Shown: in pieces, positions 10,275 through 18,793 of the stretch
Layout of the letters: each line of letters starts with the position of its first letter
How positions within the stretch are numbered: position 1 is the stretch's first letter
Source: Acidimicrobiia bacterium
Lineage (GTDB): Bacteria > Actinomycetota > Acidimicrobiia > Acidimicrobiales > CAIXPF01
Assembly (NCBI GenBank): GCA_947476745.1
Contig: CANJRG010000003.1
Coordinates: 124,001 to 188,000, forward strand
DNA length: 64,000 nt
Direction: 5' to 3'
The notes under the pieces: model-generated
The model's database searches: none
Told to the model about the DNA's origin: nothing
The model's input: only the letters and a program-made list of their open reading frames with translations
Position numbers and translations under genes: made by a program

Positions 10275-10931
10275 ATGGATGGCAGGTTATCCGGGGTCGG
10301 CGTGGTGGACAAGGCCGTTGCGCTGCTCGCCGCAGTGGAATCGGGGGCCCGCACCCTCAACGAGTTGGTCGGGCTCACCGGCCTGCCTCGCCCGACCGTC
10401 CACCGCCTGGCCGCCGCGTTGGTGGCCCACGGCCTGATCCGTCGAGATGAGGAGCTGCACTACCTGCCGGGCCTGCGCCTGATCGCCCTCGGTCGGGCGG
10501 CCTCGCAGTCGTTGCCGCTGGCCCGGGTGGCCCAACGGCCGCTCGAGGACCTGCGCGACGCCACCGGCGAGTCGGCGCAGCTCTACGTGCGCGAGGGGGA
10601 GGGCCGGGTGTGCGTGGCGGTGGCCGAGTCCCCCCACGGGCTGCGGACCATCGTGCCGCTCGGCGCGGTGCTCGATCTCCGCCGCGGTTCTGCCGGTGCG
10701 GTGCTGCGGGCCGAGCCGGCGGTGTTGGCCCGCGGCTTCGCCGACAGCGTGGGCGAACGCGAGCCGGGGGTGGCATCGGTGAGCGCCCCGGTCCTGCACG
10801 GCGACCGTGTCGTGGCCGCCATCAGCGTGTCGGGGCCGGTCGAGCGCACCAGCCGCGAACCGGCCCGTCGGTACGCCGCTGCGGTTATGGCCGCCGCCCG
10901 CGCGGTGGAGGCGGCCGCCGGTCTCCGCTGA
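10275..10931 (+). CDS. IclR-family transcriptional regulator (LtbR/NdgR-like)
   Basis: A 218-residue regulator with an N-terminal winged helix (LNELVGLTGLPRPTVHRLAAAL, residues about 30-52) and a C-terminal IclR effector domain (SAPVLHGDRVVAAISVSGP near 170). It is divergent from leuC. In Streptomyces and Corynebacterium the orthologous position is held by NdgR/LtbR, which controls leuCD; the same role is inferred here. ATG 10275 was chosen because the winged helix begins soon after it and a -10-like CATAAT ends 18 nt upstream. The frame stays open far upstream, but only antisense to leuC. Confidence 0.85.
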   Translation: MDGRLSGVGVVDKAVALLAAVESGARTLNELVGLTGLPRPTVHRLAAALVAHGLIRRDEELHYLPGLRLIALGRAASQSLPLARVAQRPLEDLRDATGESAQLYVREGEGRVCVAVAESPHGLRTIVPLGAVLDLRRGSAGAVLRAEPAVLARGFADSVGEREPGVASVSAPVLHGDRVVAAISVSGPVERTSREPARRYAAAVMAAARAVEAAAGLR

Positions 10932-11026
10932 CGCCGAGCACCCGGCAGGCCGAGGGCCCGGTACTCGTCGAGCACGGGCAGCACTCGGCACCCGTGGGCA
11001 CGGGCCCTGACACGGTGTCGGGTTGG

Positions 11027-11923
11027 TCAGCCGCCCAGTACGTGATCGACGGCGTCGAGCAACGCCGGGATGAACCGTTCCGGTCGGCGGGGGCAGGCGA
11101 GATGGTCGGCGTCGACGTCGAGGGTCATCGCCTCGGGGATGGCGGCGGCGAGCTTGCGTTGCCGGTCGGTCGGGACCGTGGTGTCGGCGGTGGTGACCAC
11201 CACTGCGGTGGGGACGTCGACCTCGCCGATCCACTCGCTCGAGCTGAACTCGCCGATGGCGGCACCCGCCTCGAGCAGCGCGCACACGTCGTGGCCGGCC
11301 ACCTCCTCCATGGCCCACGGGGCCAGGCCCAGCGCCGCGGTGCGCAGCTCGACGAGGCGGGCGAAGGCCTGGTCGCGTAGCGGTCCGGGCGCCAGCCTGC
11401 CGATGCCGGCCAACCGTGACAGGCCGTTGAAGAACACCTGGTCACCGGCCGTGCCCCGGAAGTTGCGGCTGGTCGAGCACAGGATCAGGCCGCCGACGGT
11501 GGGACGATGGCGCTGCCACAACAGCTGCGCCACCAGGCCGCCCATCGAGTACCCGACCGGGACGATGCGGTGCAGGTCGAGCTCGACGGCGACCGCCGCG
11601 ATGTCGTCGGCGCAGTCCTCCAAGCTGAAGCGCTGCGGGCTGCGCAGCCCGCGCCCGTGGCCTCGCAGATCGCAGGCCACCACGTGGGCCCGCTCGGCCA
11701 GCGGTGCGTAGGCCGGGAACCAGTTGAGATCCGCCGTTGCGGTCCAACCGTGCAGTAGCACCAGGCTCGGCCGGTTCGGTCGGCGTTCGCCGGCCTGGCG
11801 GACGAACAGCTCGCCGCGGCCGGGAAGGTCGACCAGCTGCCCGGCGGGTAGCGGCGGTCGCCCCGCGTCGGCGGCCGGGTCCTCAGACGTCGATGGCAAC
11901 AACCTCGACCCGCAGCCGTCCAC
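11027..11923 (-). CDS. Alpha/beta-fold hydrolase
   Basis: A 298-residue hydrolase. LVLLHGWTATADLNW near residue 55 forms the oxyanion hole, GYSMGG near 124 holds the nucleophilic serine, and DADHLACPRRPE near 273 gives the histidine. The aspartate is probably in VVVTTADTTVPTD. The 5' end overlaps the last 41 nt of greA. TTG codons at residues 8 and 9 are alternative starts, so the first 10-20 residues are uncertain. Substrate unknown. It is probably cotranscribed with greA. Confidence 0.75.
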   Translation of the reverse strand: MDGCGSRLLPSTSEDPAADAGRPPLPAGQLVDLPGRGELFVRQAGERRPNRPSLVLLHGWTATADLNWFPAYAPLAERAHVVACDLRGHGRGLRSPQRFSLEDCADDIAAVAVELDLHRIVPVGYSMGGLVAQLLWQRHRPTVGGLILCSTSRNFRGTAGDQVFFNGLSRLAGIGRLAPGPLRDQAFARLVELRTAALGLAPWAMEEVAGHDVCALLEAGAAIGEFSSSEWIGEVDVPTAVVVTTADTTVPTDRQRKLAAAIPEAMTLDVDADHLACPRRPERFIPALLDAVDHVLGG

Positions 11924-12356
11924 CCGGTGCCTCGAAGCTGACCATGTCGCCCGGCTTGGCGCCCAGCATGGCCTGGCCCAACGGCGAGCCCGGCGACATC
12001 ACCGGGTAGTCGGTGCCGCGCTCCTCGATCGAGCCCACCAGGTACTTCTCGACGTCGGTGTCGCCGTCGTAGCGGACGCTGACCACGCAGCCGACCCGGA
12101 CCACGCCGGCATCGGTGTCGCCCTCCTCGACCACCTTGGCATTGCGCAGGATCACCGACAGACGGCCGATCCGGCCCTCCATCTTGCCCTGTTCCTCCTT
12201 GGCGGCGTGGTAATCGCCGTTCTCGGAGAGGTCGCCCAACTCGCGGGCCGTCTCGATCCGGCGGGCGATGTCCACCCGTCCGCGGGTCTTGAGGTCCTCG
12301 AATTCGGCCTTGAGACGATCGTATGCAGCGCGCGACAGCTCGTGAACTTCAGCCAC
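11883..12356 (-). CDS. greA: Transcription elongation factor GreA
   Basis: A 157-residue factor that rescues backtracked RNA polymerase by stimulating transcript cleavage. The N-terminal coiled coil carries the acidic tip ARELGDLSENGDYHAAKEEQ (residues about 38-57). The C-terminal FKBP-like domain ends with SPLGQAMLGAKPGD. The start is GTG 12356, 8 nt after a TAGCAT hexamer on the same strand, pointing to a leaderless mRNA. Confidence 0.95.
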   Translation of the reverse strand: MAEVHELSRAAYDRLKAEFEDLKTRGRVDIARRIETARELGDLSENGDYHAAKEEQGKMEGRIGRLSVILRNAKVVEEGDTDAGVVRVGCVVSVRYDGDTDVEKYLVGSIEERGTDYPVMSPGSPLGQAMLGAKPGDMVSFEAPGGRLRVEVVAIDV

Positions 12357-12364
12357 GTCTCACA

Positions 12365-12370
12365 TGCTAT
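12365..12370 (-). promoter_or_regulatory. -10 element for leaderless greA
   Basis: TAGCAT on the minus strand ends 8 nt before the greA GTG, so transcription should begin at or next to the start codon. No clear -35 is visible. Confidence 0.5.
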
Positions 12371-12450
12371 CGAGTGTGGCCTCCCCGGCGGTGGTCGGTC
12401 GGCGCGACCCCCGGTCAGATCCCGATCGGTGACGGCGTGCGGCGACGCCG

Positions 12451-12558
12451 CCGGTGTCCGGGTCGGTGTCCGGGTCGGCGCCCAGATCGGCGCCCAGATC
12501 GGCGCCCAGATCGGCGCCCAGATCGGCGTCCGGGTCGGCGCCCAGATCGGCGTTCCGG
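12451..12558. repeat. Nine 12-bp tandem repeats between greA and the leuB leader
   Basis: Nine consecutive 12-bp units. The core unit is TCGGCGCCCAGA, five copies of which are identical; the flanking copies read TCGGTGTCCGGG or TCGGCGTCCGGG. The last unit ends at 12558, directly before the TTGACG -35 box at 12559. The array is open in several frames, but nothing suggests it is translated. Confidence 0.85.
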
Positions 12559-12588
12559 TTGACGTTGTGGGCGGCACGCGATGAAACT
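12559..12588 (+). promoter_or_regulatory. Promoter of the leuB-cimA operon
   Basis: TTGACG (12559-12564), an 18-bp spacer, then GAAACT (12583-12588). The expected start of transcription is around 12595-12597, on or beside the ATG of a 12-codon leader ORF. The 12-bp repeat array abuts the -35 box. Confidence 0.55.
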
Positions 12589-12596
12589 GCCAGGCG

Positions 12597-12635
12597 ATGT
12601 ACGCAGCACGACGCGCGACCATCAGCATTCCGTAG
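12597..12635 (+). CDS. Candidate leader peptide (12 codons) upstream of leuB
   Basis: ATG at 12597 opens a 12-residue frame, [12 protein letters not shown], ending with TAG at 12633-12635. It begins 8 nt after the GAAACT -10 box, as a leaderless ORF would. Two of its last four residues are isoleucine, and the operon makes isoleucine precursors. The stop codon's last base is the first base of a perfect hairpin. The peptide itself is too short for homology evidence. Its position between a promoter and a terminator is the argument for it. Confidence 0.45.
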   Translation: MYAARRATISIP

Positions 12636-12658
12636 CGCACGCCGCCCTCGGCGTGCGC
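12635..12658 (+). other. Perfect hairpin directly after the leader ORF
   Basis: GCGCACGCCG and CGGCGTGCGC form a perfect 10-bp stem with a CCCT loop. The left arm begins in the stop codon of the leader ORF, so a ribosome ending there would melt it. It may be the first hairpin of an attenuator. Confidence 0.6.
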
Positions 12659-12662
12659 CCAG

Positions 12663-12690
12663 ACCGTCCACCCTGGTGGGCGGTTTTTTG
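12663..12690 (+). terminator. Intrinsic terminator (attenuator) before leuB
   Basis: ACCGTCCACC pairs with GGTGGGCGGT (one G-T pair; the top pairs must open to make a loop), followed by a run of six T (12684-12689). It is the only U-tract terminator I found in the window. No plus-strand gene ends nearby, so it most likely acts within the leuB leader. Confidence 0.65.
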
Positions 12691-12783
12691 TTTCACGGAC
12701 AGCCAAGGCTTCGGGTGTGGAGGGTCACGTCCGAACAGCGTCCGGGGTGGGACCCTGGACGGGAAGCAGGAGGACGGTTCAAG

Positions 12784-13782
12784 ATGGCCAGCACGTACCG
12801 GGTGGGTGTGGTTCGCGGCGACGGGATCGGTCTCGAGGTGATCGACGAGGGCCTCAAGGTCATCGAGGCCGCCGGCATCACCCTCGACACGATCGACTAC
12901 GACCTCGGTGGGGCCCGTTACCTGCGCGACGGCACCATCCTGCCCGACTCGGTGCTCGACGAGTGGCGGGGCCTCGACGCCATCTACCTCGGCGCAGTGG
13001 GCACTCCCGGGGTTCCGCCGGGCGTGATCGAGCGCGGGCTGCTGCTCAAGATGCGCTTCGAGCTGGACCTGTTCGTCAACCAGCGGCCTTTCGTGGACAC
13101 GGCCAAGGGCATCGATTTCATCGTGATCAGGGAGAACACCGAGGGCACCTACGCCGGTGAGGGCGGGTTCCTGCGCAAGGGCACCCCGCACGAGATCGCC
13201 ACCCAGGGCTCGGTGAACACCCGGATGGGCGTGGAGCGCTGCGTGCGCTACGCCTTCGATCTCGCCCGCACGCCGGCTCGCCGCGGTCACCTCACCATGG
13301 TGCACAAGACCAACGTGCTGACCTTCTCCGGCGATCTGTGGGAGCGGACCTTCAACGAGGTCCACCGGGCCGATTTCGCCGAGATCCCCACCGCCTACAA
13401 CCACGTCGACGCCGCCTGCATCTACCTCGTGGAGGACCCGCAGCGCTACGACGTGATCGTCACCGACAACCTCTTCGGCGACATCCTCACCGACCTCGGC
13501 GGTGCCGTGACCGGCGGTATCGGCTTCGCCGCCTCGGGGAACCTCAATCCGGCCCGGACCGGCCCGTCGATGTTCGAGCCGGTGCACGGCTCGGCGCCCG
13601 ACATCGCCGGGCAGAACAAGGCCAACCCCACCGCCGCGATCCTTTCGGGGGCCATGATGCTGGACTTCCTCGGTGAGCCCACCGCCGCCGATCGGATCCG
13701 CGCCGCCTGCGCCGGCTCGATGAGCGGGGAGATCACCGGCTCGACCACCTCGGTCGGCGAGCAGATCGCGGCCCGGCTGTGA
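12784..13782 (+). CDS. leuB: 3-isopropylmalate dehydrogenase
   Basis: A 332-residue member of the isopropylmalate/isocitrate dehydrogenase family that oxidatively decarboxylates 3-isopropylmalate and, in the citramalate route, 3-methylmalate. [12 protein letters not shown] (residues about 12-23), [13 protein letters not shown] near 118 and the metal-binding [14 protein letters not shown] near 227 are readable. [14 protein letters not shown] near 262 binds NAD+. ATG 12784 has CAGGAGGA about 10 nt upstream. The stop overlaps the cimA start (GTGA), so the two are translationally coupled. Some relatives act on tartrate, but the cimA coupling favours LeuB. Confidence 0.85.
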   Translation: MASTYRVGVVRGDGIGLEVIDEGLKVIEAAGITLDTIDYDLGGARYLRDGTILPDSVLDEWRGLDAIYLGAVGTPGVPPGVIERGLLLKMRFELDLFVNQRPFVDTAKGIDFIVIRENTEGTYAGEGGFLRKGTPHEIATQGSVNTRMGVERCVRYAFDLARTPARRGHLTMVHKTNVLTFSGDLWERTFNEVHRADFAEIPTAYNHVDAACIYLVEDPQRYDVIVTDNLFGDILTDLGGAVTGGIGFAASGNLNPARTGPSMFEPVHGSAPDIAGQNKANPTAAILSGAMMLDFLGEPTAADRIRAACAGSMSGEITGSTTSVGEQIAARL

Positions 13783-15446
13783 GCGTCGCCGAGAACGACT
13801 CGGCGATGCCGCCGGTCGACCGTTCGCCCCGCTACGACCCGTCGTGGCCGGCGGCGGTCGACGTGTTCGACACCACCCTGCGCGACGGGGCCCAGTTCGA
13901 GGGCATCTCGCTGACCGTCGAGGACAAGCTCGCGGTGGCCGAGGCCCTCGACGACCTCGGGGTGCACTGGATCGAGGGCGGCTACCCCGGGGCGAACCCC
14001 AAGGACGAGGAGTTCTTCCGCCGGGCCGCCACCGAGCTGAACCTGCGCAACGCCACCCTGGTGGCCTTCGGTTCGACCCGTAAGCCGCTCGGCCGCAGCG
14101 ACGACGATCCGACGTTGCGCACCCTGGTGCAGGCCGGGGTGTCCACCGCCTGCATCGTGGGCAAGGGCTGGGACTATCACGTCCTCGAGGCATTGCGCAC
14201 CACCCTCGAGGAGGGTGAGGCCATGGTCGGGGAGTCCGTCGCCTTCCTCAAGGCCCAGGGCCTGCGGGTGTTCTTCGACTGCGAGCACTTCTTCGACGGC
14301 TATAAGCGCAACCCCGAGTTCACCCTGCGGGTGCTCGAGGCCGCAGCGACCAACGGTGCCGACTGCCTGGTGCTGTGCGACACCAACGGCGGGTCGCTGC
14401 CCCACGAGGTCGAGCCGATCGTGCGTGACGTGGTGCGCCATTTCGGTGGGCTGCAGATCGGCATCCATACCCAGAACGACACCGGGTGCGCGGTGCCCAA
14501 CGCCTTGGCCGCGGTCATCGGTGGCGCCACCCAGGTGCAGGTCACCATGAACGGCTACGGCGAGCGCACGGGCAACTGCGACCTGGTGCAGCTGATCCCC
14601 AACCTGACGTTGAAGATGGGGATCCGGACCCTGCCGGCGGGCCATCTCGGTCGGCTCACCGAGATCTCCCGTCGGGTGGCCGAGCTGGTCAACCTGCCGC
14701 ACCAGAACCAGCTGCCCTACGTCGGCCAGTCGGCGTTCGCCCACAAAGCCGGGCTGCACACCTCGGCCATCGCCCGTCGCCCCGACTCCTACGAGCACAT
14801 CGACCCCGCCCAGGTCGGCAACGGTACCCGCTTCCTGGTGTCGGACCTGTCGGGCCGGGCCACGATGGAGTTCAAGGCCAAGGAGTGGGGCATCGAGCTC
14901 GACGGCAAGCAGCTCGGCGTGGTGCTCGACCAGCTCAAGCAGCTCGAGTCGGCCGGCTATCACTTCGAGACGGCTGACGCCTCGCTCGAGCTGTTGATGC
15001 GGCGGGCCACCGGGTGGCGTCCGGAGTCCTTCGAGCTCGAGAGCTTCCGGGTGTCCGTCGAGCACCGGCCCGGGGTCACCAGCGAGCTGGTGGAAAACCC
15101 GCTGGGCCATGCCCAGGGCATCGAGACCGAGTGCACCATCAAGCTGCGGGTGGGCGGCGACCGTCTCATCGCCACCGGTGAGGGCAACGGCCCCGTCAAC
15201 GCCCTCGACGCTGCGATGCGGGCTGCGCTCGGTGACCGCCTGCCGGCGCTGCAGCGCCTCAGCCTGAGCGACTACAAGGTTCGGGTGCTCAATACCGAGG
15301 GCGGGACCGGGGCGGTGGTGCGGGTCCTCATCGAGTCGACCAACGGCGTGCGCAAGTGGACGACGATGGGCGTGTCGGAGAACATCATCGAGGCGTCCTG
15401 GCAGGCCCTCGTCGACGCGCTGGACTACGCGCTGCTGCTGGGCTGA
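13779..15446 (+). CDS. cimA: (R)-citramalate synthase
   Basis: A 555-residue enzyme of the isopropylmalate/homocitrate synthase family that condenses pyruvate with acetyl-CoA to citramalate, the threonine-independent entry to isoleucine. [12 protein letters not shown] near residue 30 is the catalytic entry motif. [21 protein letters not shown] and [11 protein letters not shown] separate it from LeuA. The C-terminal 120 residues form the LeuA-type regulatory domain, expected to bind isoleucine. GTG 13779 overlaps the leuB stop. LeuC, LeuD and LeuB in this window supply the next two steps to 2-oxobutanoate. Confidence 0.92.
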   Translation: MSVAENDSAMPPVDRSPRYDPSWPAAVDVFDTTLRDGAQFEGISLTVEDKLAVAEALDDLGVHWIEGGYPGANPKDEEFFRRAATELNLRNATLVAFGSTRKPLGRSDDDPTLRTLVQAGVSTACIVGKGWDYHVLEALRTTLEEGEAMVGESVAFLKAQGLRVFFDCEHFFDGYKRNPEFTLRVLEAAATNGADCLVLCDTNGGSLPHEVEPIVRDVVRHFGGLQIGIHTQNDTGCAVPNALAAVIGGATQVQVTMNGYGERTGNCDLVQLIPNLTLKMGIRTLPAGHLGRLTEISRRVAELVNLPHQNQLPYVGQSAFAHKAGLHTSAIARRPDSYEHIDPAQVGNGTRFLVSDLSGRATMEFKAKEWGIELDGKQLGVVLDQLKQLESAGYHFETADASLELLMRRATGWRPESFELESFRVSVEHRPGVTSELVENPLGHAQGIETECTIKLRVGGDRLIATGEGNGPVNALDAAMRAALGDRLPALQRLSLSDYKVRVLNTEGGTGAVVRVLIESTNGVRKWTTMGVSENIIEASWQALVDALDYALLLG

Positions 15447-16132
15447 TCACGCCAGCGGCCGAGGACGGCGAGCGCCCGGTCGGCGTCGTCCTCGGCCACC
15501 GGCACATGGTCGTGGTGATGGCCGGCGATGACGTTGGCGCTGATGCATTCGGCGGCGAGCGCGGTGGCGGTCGCCGCCGTCAGGCCGACCGCGTCGAGGG
15601 AGGAGACCGCCTCGCAGGTGATCCACGCGGCGCGGTAGCCCACGGACCAGCCGGCAGCCACCGCGGACCCGACCTCGGCCACCACCGACAGGCCCTCGGC
15701 CACCGCGGACCCGACCTCGGCCACCACCGACAGGCCCTCGACCTCCACCGACAGGCCCTCGGCCACCACCGACAGGCCCTCGACCTCGCGGACGGTTGCC
15801 TCGACCTCGACGCCGGCGCGGATCGCCTCGTGCCCGGCGACGGTGACGTAGGTGAACACGCCGGGCCGACGCCGGGCCGAGAGGTCGCGCAGCAGCCCAT
15901 CGAGTTGGTGTTGCGGACGGTCCTCGGTGCCGCTCGTCGCCGGGACGCTACCCGCCGTGACGCAGCGCGTCGCGGGCCTGGGGAGCGCGCTCGGCTCCGG
16001 GACCCGGGGGAGTGCGGTCGGCCGCCGGTGGCCGACCAGGCGCGTGCGCTCGGCTCGATGGTAGGGGCGGGTGGCCTGCGGCGATCTACGCTGTGGGGGC
16101 CATGTCTGCGCCGTATTTCGTCCCCACCACAC
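15425..16132 (-). CDS. ACT-domain protein with an internal repeat expansion
   Basis: Residues encoded from about 15904 down to 15425 match a small ACT-domain protein: LDGLLRDLSARRRPGVF, then TVREVEGLSVV, then ITCEAVSSLDAVGLTAATA and NVIAGHHHDHVPV. Family members are about 130 residues. Here the segment between the first strand pair and the ITCEA strand is enlarged by tandem copies of EGLSVVAE and VGSAVAEG, encoded by 21- and 42-bp repeats, all in frame. ATG 16132 is the furthest start but overlaps the divergent gene at 16102. The only later GTG lies inside the domain, so the true start is unclear. The 3' end overlaps cimA by 22 nt. Function probably ligand sensing; ligand unknown. Confidence 0.65.
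   Translation of the reverse strand: MWWGRNTAQTWPPQRRSPQATRPYHRAERTRLVGHRRPTALPRVPEPSALPRPATRCVTAGSVPATSGTEDRPQHQLDGLLRDLSARRRPGVFTYVTVAGHEAIRAGVEVEATVREVEGLSVVAEGLSVEVEGLSVVAEVGSAVAEGLSVVAEVGSAVAAGWSVGYRAAWITCEAVSSLDAVGLTAATATALAAECISANVIAGHHHDHVPVAEDDADRALAVLGRWRDQPSSSA
15657..15803. repeat. In-frame 42-bp and 21-bp tandem repeats inside the ACT-domain gene
   Basis: A 42-bp unit is perfectly duplicated (15657-15698 and 15699-15740). Three 21-bp units follow (15741-15803) and share the core ACCGACAGGCCCTCG with the ends of the larger units. All lengths are multiples of three, so the reading frame of the gene survives. Confidence 0.9.
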
Positions 16133-16632
16133 CCCTGCTCAACGTGCGGTCCTACCAGTCGCCGCCCCGACGCGATCGCGCCTGGGTCGGGGGCCGTCCC
16201 GGCGACCTCGGTGGCGAGGGCCAGCCCGATGGGACCCATTTCGGGGTGCCGGGCCCCGACCAGGGCTACGCCTACAAGCTGGTCCGCCAGTTCGCCGGCA
16301 AGGTCTTCACCGCCGAGGGCGAACACGACGACGACGTCGTCGCCGGGGTCATCGCCGTGGCCACCAAGCGGGCGTCGCTGTTCGGGCGGGCGCCGGTCAT
16401 CCACGACCTCACGGTGGCGTTCACGGTGTGGGGCTTCCTCGACGACAAGCCGTCCTCCGAGCTCGTACGCCGTCGGGGGGAGCTGTTCGAGGAGGTGTCC
16501 AACCCGCACCACTACCGGGAGCTGCGCGACGTGGCCGACGCGGTGCCGGCCGAGACCCTCCGCCGCACCCCTGCCGACGTGCAGTCCGCCTACCGCAAGG
16601 ACTGGCAGGCCCTGCTGACCACCGGCGTCTGA
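16102..16632 (+). CDS. Conserved-looking hypothetical protein
   Basis: A 176-residue soluble protein that I do not recognise. It is rich in charged residues and has no signal peptide or membrane segment. Segments such as PLLNVRSYQSPPRRDRAW near residue 10 and GYAYKLVRQFAGKVF near 55 are compact and look globular, and base composition matches its neighbours. ATG 16102 follows a TACGCT hexamer by 9 nt. The gene lies between the ACT-domain gene (divergent) and gltX (75 nt downstream). Confidence 0.6.
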   Translation: MSAPYFVPTTPLLNVRSYQSPPRRDRAWVGGRPGDLGGEGQPDGTHFGVPGPDQGYAYKLVRQFAGKVFTAEGEHDDDVVAGVIAVATKRASLFGRAPVIHDLTVAFTVWGFLDDKPSSELVRRRGELFEEVSNPHHYRELRDVADAVPAETLRRTPADVQSAYRKDWQALLTTGV

Positions 16633-16694
16633 GCGGCGGTCGCCTCCCGGGCCGACGATGGCTGCAGCGCGCCGGGCCCCACCGCGGCGGCGGC

Positions 16695-16700
16695 TAGCGT
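16695..16700 (+). promoter_or_regulatory. -10 element for leaderless gltX
   Basis: TAGCGT ends 7 nt before GTG 16708, the gltX start. Confidence 0.5.
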
Positions 16701-16707
16701 TCGAGCA

Positions 16708-17985
16708 GTGACCATGCGTTGTCGTTTCGCTCCCTCGCCGACGGGCTACCTGCACGTCGGCAGCGCCCGCACGGCGCTGTTCAACTGGCTGTTCGCCCGT
16801 CATCACGGCGCCACGTTCGTGCTGCGCATCGAGGACACCGACGCCAGTCGCAACCAGCCCGAGCTGGTCACCAACATCCTCGACAGCCTGCGCTGGCTCG
16901 GGCTCGACTGGGACGAGGGCCCGTACTACCAGTCCGAGCGGGCGGCTCGACACAACGAGGTGGTCGAGGGCCTGCTGGCCGACAGCTTGGCCTACGTCGA
17001 CGAGGGTGCGGTGCGCCTGCGGGTGGACGACGAGGGCACCATCGGCTGGGACGATGTGATCCGGGGTCGGGTCAGCTTCGAGCGGGCCAATGTCGAGGAC
17101 TTCGTTATCCGCCGTTCCGACGGCAGCCCGCTGTTCCTACTGACCAACGTCGTGGACGACTGGGACATGGGCATCACCCACGTCATCCGCGGCGAGGACA
17201 TGATCAACAACATGCCCAAGCAGCTGTTGCTGCTCGAGGCCTTGGGGGTGGACCGCGAGGTCCACTACGCGCATCTGCCGTTGCTGGTGGACGAGCAGCG
17301 GCGCAAGCTGTCCAAGCGATTCGGCGACGTCGCCATCGAGAGCTACCGCGATCGTGGGTTCGTGGCCCCGGCCATGACGAACTACCTCGCCACCCTGGGC
17401 TGGGGTACCGCCGACGGCGTGGAGATCCGTCCGCTGGCGGAGATCGTCGAACGCTTCGAGCTGTCCGGGGTGAACAAGTCCTCGGCGTTCTTCGACGTGA
17501 AGAAGCTGACCCACTTCAACCACGAGTACATCCGTGCCATGGCCCCCGAGGAGTTCTCGGCACTCGCCGGGCCGTTCGCCGAGCCGTTCGATCTGGCGGC
17601 GCTCCCGGCGGGGTACCTGGCCGATATCCAGGGCCGGACCCAGACGTTTCCCGAGCTGGCCCCGATGATCGACTGGCTCTACCTCGACGAGCCGCCGATC
17701 GACACCGACTCGTGGGCCAAAGGGGTGGCCGGCAACCCGGCCGCCGTCGCCATACTCGATGGTACGTTACACGCCTACGCCGATTGCGCCTGGGGCAAGG
17801 ACGAGCTGCACCATCGGCTCGCCGCCGTCGGCGAGGCCAACGGCCTCAAGCTGGGCAAGGCCCAGGCCCCGGTCCGGGTGGCGGTGACCGGCCGCTCGGT
17901 CGGCCCGCCGCTGTTCGACGGGCTCGAGGTGCTCGGCCGTGAACGCACCCTGGCCCGTCTGCGGGCGGCGCGGGCCCGCCTCTGA
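16708..17985 (+). CDS. gltX: Glutamyl-tRNA synthetase
   Basis: A 425-residue class I synthetase that charges glutamate onto tRNA. APSPTGYLHVGSARTALFN near residue 8 holds the HIGH-like HVGS. RIEDTDASR recognises glutamate, and KLSKR near 200 is the KMSKS element. It is somewhat shorter than the usual 460-490 residues, with a shortened insertion near SLAYVDEGAVRLRVDDEG and a compact anticodon-binding end. It is followed by tRNA-Gln and tRNA-Glu genes. In organisms without glutaminyl-tRNA synthetase, this enzyme also misacylates tRNA-Gln for amidation by GatCAB; that cannot be judged here. Confidence 0.93.
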   Translation: MTMRCRFAPSPTGYLHVGSARTALFNWLFARHHGATFVLRIEDTDASRNQPELVTNILDSLRWLGLDWDEGPYYQSERAARHNEVVEGLLADSLAYVDEGAVRLRVDDEGTIGWDDVIRGRVSFERANVEDFVIRRSDGSPLFLLTNVVDDWDMGITHVIRGEDMINNMPKQLLLLEALGVDREVHYAHLPLLVDEQRRKLSKRFGDVAIESYRDRGFVAPAMTNYLATLGWGTADGVEIRPLAEIVERFELSGVNKSSAFFDVKKLTHFNHEYIRAMAPEEFSALAGPFAEPFDLAALPAGYLADIQGRTQTFPELAPMIDWLYLDEPPIDTDSWAKGVAGNPAAVAILDGTLHAYADCAWGKDELHHRLAAVGEANGLKLGKAQAPVRVAVTGRSVGPPLFDGLEVLGRERTLARLRAARARL

Positions 17986-17986
17986 C

Positions 17987-18679
17987 ATGCCGCGCGGTAT
18001 GGATTCGCTGACCGTCGAAGACCGGGTCTGTTCCGGGGTGCAGCCCCGGCACGGACGGGCGCCGCGTCACCGACGCGTTCGTCCTCGCCGACGCCGGACG
18101 GCTCGGCTTCTCGCCGCCGTGCCGGTCCTGGGTGCGCTGTGGCTCGGCTACGCCGCGGTGCGCGTTGAGCTCGTCGCCCACCGCCAGCCGACCCGTTCGG
18201 CCGACGTTGCGGTCGTGCTGGGTGCTGCGCAGTACGACGGCACGCCGTCGGGGGCGCTCGCGGGCCGGCTCGATCGGGCCGCGCGGCTCTACCGCGACGG
18301 CATGGTGGGCGTCATCATCGTCACCGGCGGCAACCAGCCCGGCGACCGCACGACCGAGGGCATGACCGGCTTCGTGTACCTGCGCGACCGCGGTGTCCCG
18401 GAGTCGGCGTTGTTGGTCGAGAACGGGTCGTCGAACACCTGGGAACAGCTGCTGGCCACCGAGCTCATCCTCGACGAGCACGGGCTGACCTCGACGATCC
18501 TGGTGTCGGACCCCTCCCACGGTCGCCGCCTGCTCGACACCGCCGCCGAGCTCGGCATCGAGGCCCAGGTGGCGCCGACCGACGCCCCGACCACATGGCG
18601 ACAACGGGTGCGGGAGAGCGTGGGGGTGGCCCTCGGAGACGTCACCGGGTTCCGCCGCCTGGCCGAGCTCGATCGCTGA
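17987..18679 (+). CDS. YdcF/SanA-like DUF218 membrane protein
   Basis: A 230-residue protein. A very basic N-terminus (HRRVRPRRRRTARLL) precedes one transmembrane segment (LLAAVPVLGALWLGYAAV, near residues 41-58). The DUF218 domain follows: DVAVVLGAAQYDGTPSGAL near 80, VTGG near 125, ENGSSNTWEQ near 158 and SDPSHGRR near 185. Members are linked to envelope or vancomycin-sensitivity phenotypes, but the reaction is not established. ATG 17987 is 1 nt after the gltX stop, so it is cotranscribed. Confidence 0.8.
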   Translation: MPRGMDSLTVEDRVCSGVQPRHGRAPRHRRVRPRRRRTARLLAAVPVLGALWLGYAAVRVELVAHRQPTRSADVAVVLGAAQYDGTPSGALAGRLDRAARLYRDGMVGVIIVTGGNQPGDRTTEGMTGFVYLRDRGVPESALLVENGSSNTWEQLLATELILDEHGLTSTILVSDPSHGRRLLDTAAELGIEAQVAPTDAPTTWRQRVRESVGVALGDVTGFRRLAELDR

Positions 18680-18749
18680 GCCGGGCCGGTATTCGGTCGA
18701 GAGGCGGTCGCCGGCGCCATGACCGCGGCGCAGCCCGTGCCGAGGGTGG

Positions 18750-18779
18750 TTGTCCTCCGGGTGGGGGAGCGGGTATCGT
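18750..18779 (+). promoter_or_regulatory. tRNA-Gln promoter
   Basis: TTGTCC (18750-18755), 18-bp spacer, TATCGT (18774-18779), placing transcription start about 8 nt before the mature tRNA. Confidence 0.6.
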
Positions 18780-18793
18780 GGAGGCTCGCCCAT

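Noticed and set aside
12391-12400. GGTGGTCGGT as the antiterminator partner of the leuB terminator
   Set aside because: It matches the needed sequence with one mismatch but lies about 200 nt upstream of the proposed transcription start, so it would not be in the RNA.
12451-12558. Repeat array as CRISPR or as a coding GAQI-repeat protein
   Set aside because: Units are 12 bp with no spacers, and the open frame has no start signal or domain.
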